Below the pieces are notes generated by a model. That model did not search any database, was not told where the DNA came from, and saw only the letters and a list, made by a program, of their open reading frames with translations. A DNA stretch of 64,000 bases, from assembly GCF_964355755.1 (NCBI RefSeq), contig NC_092670.1, forward strand, positions 14,693,201 to 14,757,200. Direction: 5' to 3'. Source of the DNA: Antedon mediterranea (taxonomy: Eukaryota > Echinodermata > Crinoidea > Comatulida > Antedonidae). Of the stretch, positions 63,401 to 64,000 are shown piece after piece. A program made the position numbers and the translations under genes. The first letter of the stretch is position 1. Every line of letters starts with the position of its first letter.

Positions 63401-64000
63401 TGTATGTCGAAAAGGGAGATGAACATCAAGATTGTTAGCAAAGGTTCAGTTTCTACTTGAACTAACCCACGGACAGTATGTGGTATCATTCAGTGAAGTG
63501 ACTGCCAGTACTAAATTCCTATCTCACAACATTTTTGTATACCAGTACCATTGAAAATAGTACAGTAGTAGTAGTAGTACAAAGTATTACCATAACATTT
63601 TGATTCAGATTCTTCTGAACCAATTACATAGTTTCCATTGTCACACACAGCAGTGTTAGCTCCAACTAGCGAATACCCTTCGGAACATTGATAGTTCAGT
63701 GAACTTCCATGGATGTTAGATGAGTATGAAACGTTTCCATTTTTCAAGATGGGAGCATCATCACAATTTGCTAAAATGAAACAAAGCAATTAAATGTAGT
63801 TTGATAACTGTAGTTTACGAAATAATTTCATGAAGGGAATGAAGTATGATGATATAAAACAGAAATAATATTTGTTAATATAACTAGAAATGTGTTGATT
63901 TGTCTTGTTTTGCCTTGTTATTTTGTAAGACCAGTTTTTGGCGTAGACCTAGTAACTTATAAAAGTGATAGAATGTTAACTGACTTTTAACATATAAGTA
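30287..64000 (-). CDS. Gene 3: giant secreted CCP-array / C-type lectin / EGF / LDLa protein, 5' end beyond window
   Basis: Sixty-one exons are visible. In protein order they are 57 CCP exons (63770 down to 33449), two C-type lectin exons, one EGF exon and an LDLa exon ending in TAA at 30287-30289. The visible coding length is about 10.5 kb, near 3,500 residues. Every exon is bounded by GT-AG, every intron examined is phase 1, and exon lengths are multiples of 3 except the last, so the frame stays open throughout. No signal peptide, internal start or stop was found between exons, so one gene is the simplest reading. A split into two or more genes cannot be excluded without transcripts. There is no C-terminal membrane segment, so the product is probably secreted. 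CCP, lectin and LDLa modules are extracellular binding modules. Complement-like, pattern-recognition or adhesive roles are inference. Exon blocks are described separately. Confidence 0.85.
31100..31237 (-). CDS. Gene 3 exon: EGF-like module
   Basis: The 46-codon exon contains [14 protein letters not shown], then [14 protein letters not shown], a six-cysteine EGF pattern. It has no clear calcium-binding D-x-D/N-E start. Phase 1 on both sides. Confidence 0.88.
31286..31432. mobile_element. Short inverted-repeat element (MITE family A, copy 2)
   Basis: It starts taaagctttgtctacactat and ends (antisense) taaatctctctctacactat. The interior has gatatcatatca and a gggcatatcac word shared with the other copies. 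It lies in the gene 3 intron between the EGF and lectin exons. Confidence 0.65.
31940..32344 (-). CDS. Gene 3 exon: C-type lectin-like domain, C-terminal of two
   Basis: One exon of 135 codons. It starts CQTNIYC and has the long-form N-terminal cysteines. The fold core WIGL is seen in FWIGLSRE, and the module ends [11 protein letters not shown]. The calcium and sugar-contact motifs EPN or QPD are absent, with KYWPDFRC at the equivalent place, and the WND motif is not intact (PWYHSEC). Calcium-dependent sugar binding is therefore doubtful; protein or other ligands are possible. Confidence 0.88.
32879..33220 (-). CDS. Gene 3 exon: C-type lectin-like domain, N-terminal of two
   Basis: One exon of 114 codons: [34 protein letters not shown], then [29 protein letters not shown] and KKQFIC. 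All four core lectin cysteines are present. EPN/QPD is replaced by NWPQH; the WND position reads WDN. The pair of lectin domains lies directly after the CCP array. Confidence 0.9.
33449..35753 (-). CDS. Gene 3 CCP exons, C-terminal block of six
   Basis: Exons 33449-33616, 33877-34041, 34289-34453, 34551-34715, 35210-35374 and 35589-35753. The one next to the lectins (33449) is the only CCP seen that keeps the canonical Trp ([13 protein letters not shown]). It also starts [12 protein letters not shown] like ordinary CCPs. The exon at 33877 resembles the first CCP of genes 1 and 2 ([17 protein letters not shown], ending HPSCVG). The exon at 35589 is the [13 protein letters not shown] type, nearly identical to exons in gene 2. 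Each has four cysteines, and all are phase 1-1. Confidence 0.88.
34855..35045 (-). repeat. Diverged trace of the 17.8/5.3-kb repeat
   Basis: Words such as tttttcaggtaaata, gataactattatatga, aaaatggcgtattcaacaaa and gggggacaatacatctttaaa align with antisense 5280-5460. It lies in the gene 3 intron between CCP exons 34551 and 35210. Confidence 0.5.
36280..44345 (-). CDS. Gene 3 CCP exons, amplified V-B-A-R block (18 exons)
   Basis: Four CCP types recur in order. R (REC..., [17 protein letters not shown]): 36764-36928, 38783-38947, 40622-40786, 42454-42618, 44181-44345. A (GERTITC): 37259-37423, 39098-39262, 40937-41101, 42769-42933. B ([19 protein letters not shown]): 37553-37717, 39392-39556, 41231-41395, 43063-43227. 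V ([19 protein letters not shown]): 36280-36444, 38010-38174, 39849-40013, 41688-41852, 43520-43684. All are 165 nt, phase 1-1, open, with four cysteines. The copies differ by single bases: V has TFTCFDG in most copies but TITCFDG at 36280 and 39849, and R at 38783 has Phe for Ser before the third Cys. Confidence 0.9.
37050..37224. mobile_element. 175-bp MITE inserted in one copy of the 1.84-kb repeat
   Basis: The ends cagggaaaaatttc and gaaattattccctg are inverted repeats with one mismatch. The flanking agttt (37045-37049 and 37225-37229) is a perfect 5-bp target duplication. The other three repeat copies have the empty site gcagtttgtac. Confidence 0.85.
38257..38545 (+). other. Insert in V-R intron with exon-like edges on the plus strand (repeated in the array)
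   Basis: This 289-bp segment is absent from the homologous intron at 36526. On the plus strand it has a good acceptor (pyrimidine tract then ttcag, at about 38320) and a good donor (cag-gtaagt, 38543). The part between would be about 225 nt. It reads [19 protein letters not shown] in one frame and [19 protein letters not shown] in another, each ending in a stop. It looks like a captured, now broken, exon of unknown origin. Copies lie near 40096-40384 and 41935-42216, with a truncated one near 43756-43957. Confidence 0.45.
44501..48054 (-). CDS. Gene 3 CCP exons, block N-terminal to the amplified array (six exons)
   Basis: Exons 44501-44665 (A-like, [16 protein letters not shown]), 44950-45114 ([19 protein letters not shown]), 45366-45527 ([18 protein letters not shown], 54 codons), 46430-46594 ([19 protein letters not shown]), 47611-47775 (B-like) and 47890-48054 (V-like, [19 protein letters not shown]). 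The B-like and V-like exons next to the R-like exon at 48890 suggest this is where the ancestral module of the array lay. Confidence 0.87.
48185..48870. mobile_element. Probable repeat element in gene 3 intron
   Basis: The ends cgagagtgcatacctccgcc and (antisense) ctccgccaaggaggtatatg are rich in cctccgcc/ggcggag. The interior has an AT microsatellite (48271-48290) and the acagacagacagacaaacac run (48810-48830), as seen in many invertebrate interspersed repeats. No coding sequence is recognised. Confidence 0.45.
48890..56824 (-). CDS. Gene 3 CCP exons, diverse block (19 exons)
   Basis: Exons 48890-49054 (R-like), 49329-49493, 49646-49810, 49983-50147, 50590-50754, 50937-51101, 51409-51573, 51977-52141, 52432-52596, 53007-53171, 53342-53503, 53668-53832, 54091-54255, 54544-54705, 54845-55009, 55376-55540, 55702-55872, 56194-56361 and 56648-56824. 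Lengths are 162-177 nt, all phase 1-1, all with four cysteines and a central G-[YF]-[ST]-x-V-G motif (e.g. GYTLVG, GFSLEG, GYSIVG). Sequences differ strongly from each other, unlike the amplified block. The canonical Trp is replaced by Tyr, Phe or Leu (e.g. [33 protein letters not shown]). R-like 48890 ends CR before GTAAGT. Confidence 0.88.
57020..58620. mobile_element. hAT-like non-autonomous DNA transposon, 1.6 kb
   Basis: The termini caggggtggcgccagg and (antisense) cagtggtggcgccagcg are inverted repeats. The flanks atttatta (57012-57019) and atttgtta (58621-58628) match at 7 of 8 bases, as expected for an 8-bp hAT target duplication. GC-rich subterminal blocks (ccccgacgagggggct) occur at both ends. 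The interior has a direct repeat of about 280 bp (about 57911-58190 and 58228-58510). No transposase frame is seen; the open frames at 57488-57688 and 57792-58126 are unrecognised. It lies in a gene 3 intron. Confidence 0.8.
58641..63770 (-). CDS. Gene 3 CCP exons, N-terminal-most visible block (eight exons)
   Basis: Exons 58641-58820, 59099-59266, 59566-59745, 59937-60110, 60445-60606, 61216-61380, 63100-63264 and 63591-63770. Several are longer (174-180 nt) because of extra residues between the third and fourth cysteine, e.g. [16 protein letters not shown] at 63591 and [15 protein letters not shown] at 59937. Most of the long ones also start with an acidic or polar stretch ([17 protein letters not shown]). 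Phase 1-1 throughout. The gene continues to the right; 63771-64000 is intron. Confidence 0.87.
60664..60804. mobile_element. Short inverted-repeat element (MITE family A, copy 3)
   Basis: It starts taaagctctttctgcattat and ends (antisense) ttaacgctctgcctacacta, with gatgtcatcgttatgggtac inside, closely matching copy 1 at 26187-26335. It lies in a gene 3 intron. Confidence 0.65.
61428..62700 (-). repeat. Interspersed repeat, copy 2 (inverted partner at 15380-16728)
   Basis: It begins gggtgagctcacatcgctcg and reads on as the reverse complement of copy 1. Shared landmarks are tcctctaggaagtgtagacg, a ggcggaggtggggaggcgga block, cagagtgggcc, and aaatctacgtttc near the far end. It lies in the 1.7-kb gene 3 intron 61381-63099, where no missed CCP exon was found. 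Confidence 0.65.

Overview
The window is eukaryotic genomic DNA: AT-rich, intron-dense, full of short interspersed repeats, with GT-AG spliced exons. The gene content is sushi/CCP arrays, C-type lectin, EGF and LDL-receptor class A modules, plus a nuclear gene for a mitochondrial assembly factor. Together with frequent AGGCCTA-type motifs this suggests a marine invertebrate, probably a deuterostome such as an echinoderm; that assignment is inference.

Layout. (1) About 0.56-11.9 kb, minus strand: two tandemly duplicated genes for small secreted CCP proteins. The left one (gene 1) starts at 3486 and runs off the left edge. The second (gene 2) starts at 11882, has a signal peptide and seven CCP exons, and may end in a tryptophan-rich exon at 6438. 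The upstream DNA of both genes is nearly the same (1.7-5.93 kb and 10.0-14.7 kb), and each copy carries a different LINE fragment at a site that is empty in the other. (2) About 14.7-28 kb: UQCC1 on the plus strand, eight exons, complete at its 3' end. Its 6.8-kb first intron is packed with DNA-transposon remnants, a 134-bp tandem repeat and a 500-bp tandem repeat carrying tRNA-Val-like sequences. (3) 30.3-64 kb, minus strand: one very large gene (gene 3). Its visible part has 57 CCP exons followed by two C-type lectin exons, one EGF exon and a terminal LDLa exon with a stop codon. Its 5' end lies beyond the right edge. The visible coding sequence is about 10.5 kb (about 3,500 residues), with no membrane segment at the C terminus.

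Almost every CCP domain is one exon of 162-180 nt flanked by phase-1 introns, so exons can be duplicated or lost without breaking the frame. Inside gene 3 a 1.84-kb block with four CCP exons is repeated four times nearly unchanged (36.7-44.4 kb). One CCP type (motif [13 protein letters not shown]) is almost identical in the small genes and in gene 3, on both sides of UQCC1, which suggests recent exon duplication or gene conversion. Nearly all these domains have Tyr or Phe where canonical CCP modules have Trp.

The function of the CCP/lectin proteins is not shown by the sequence. A secreted recognition, complement-like or adhesive role is inference from the domains.
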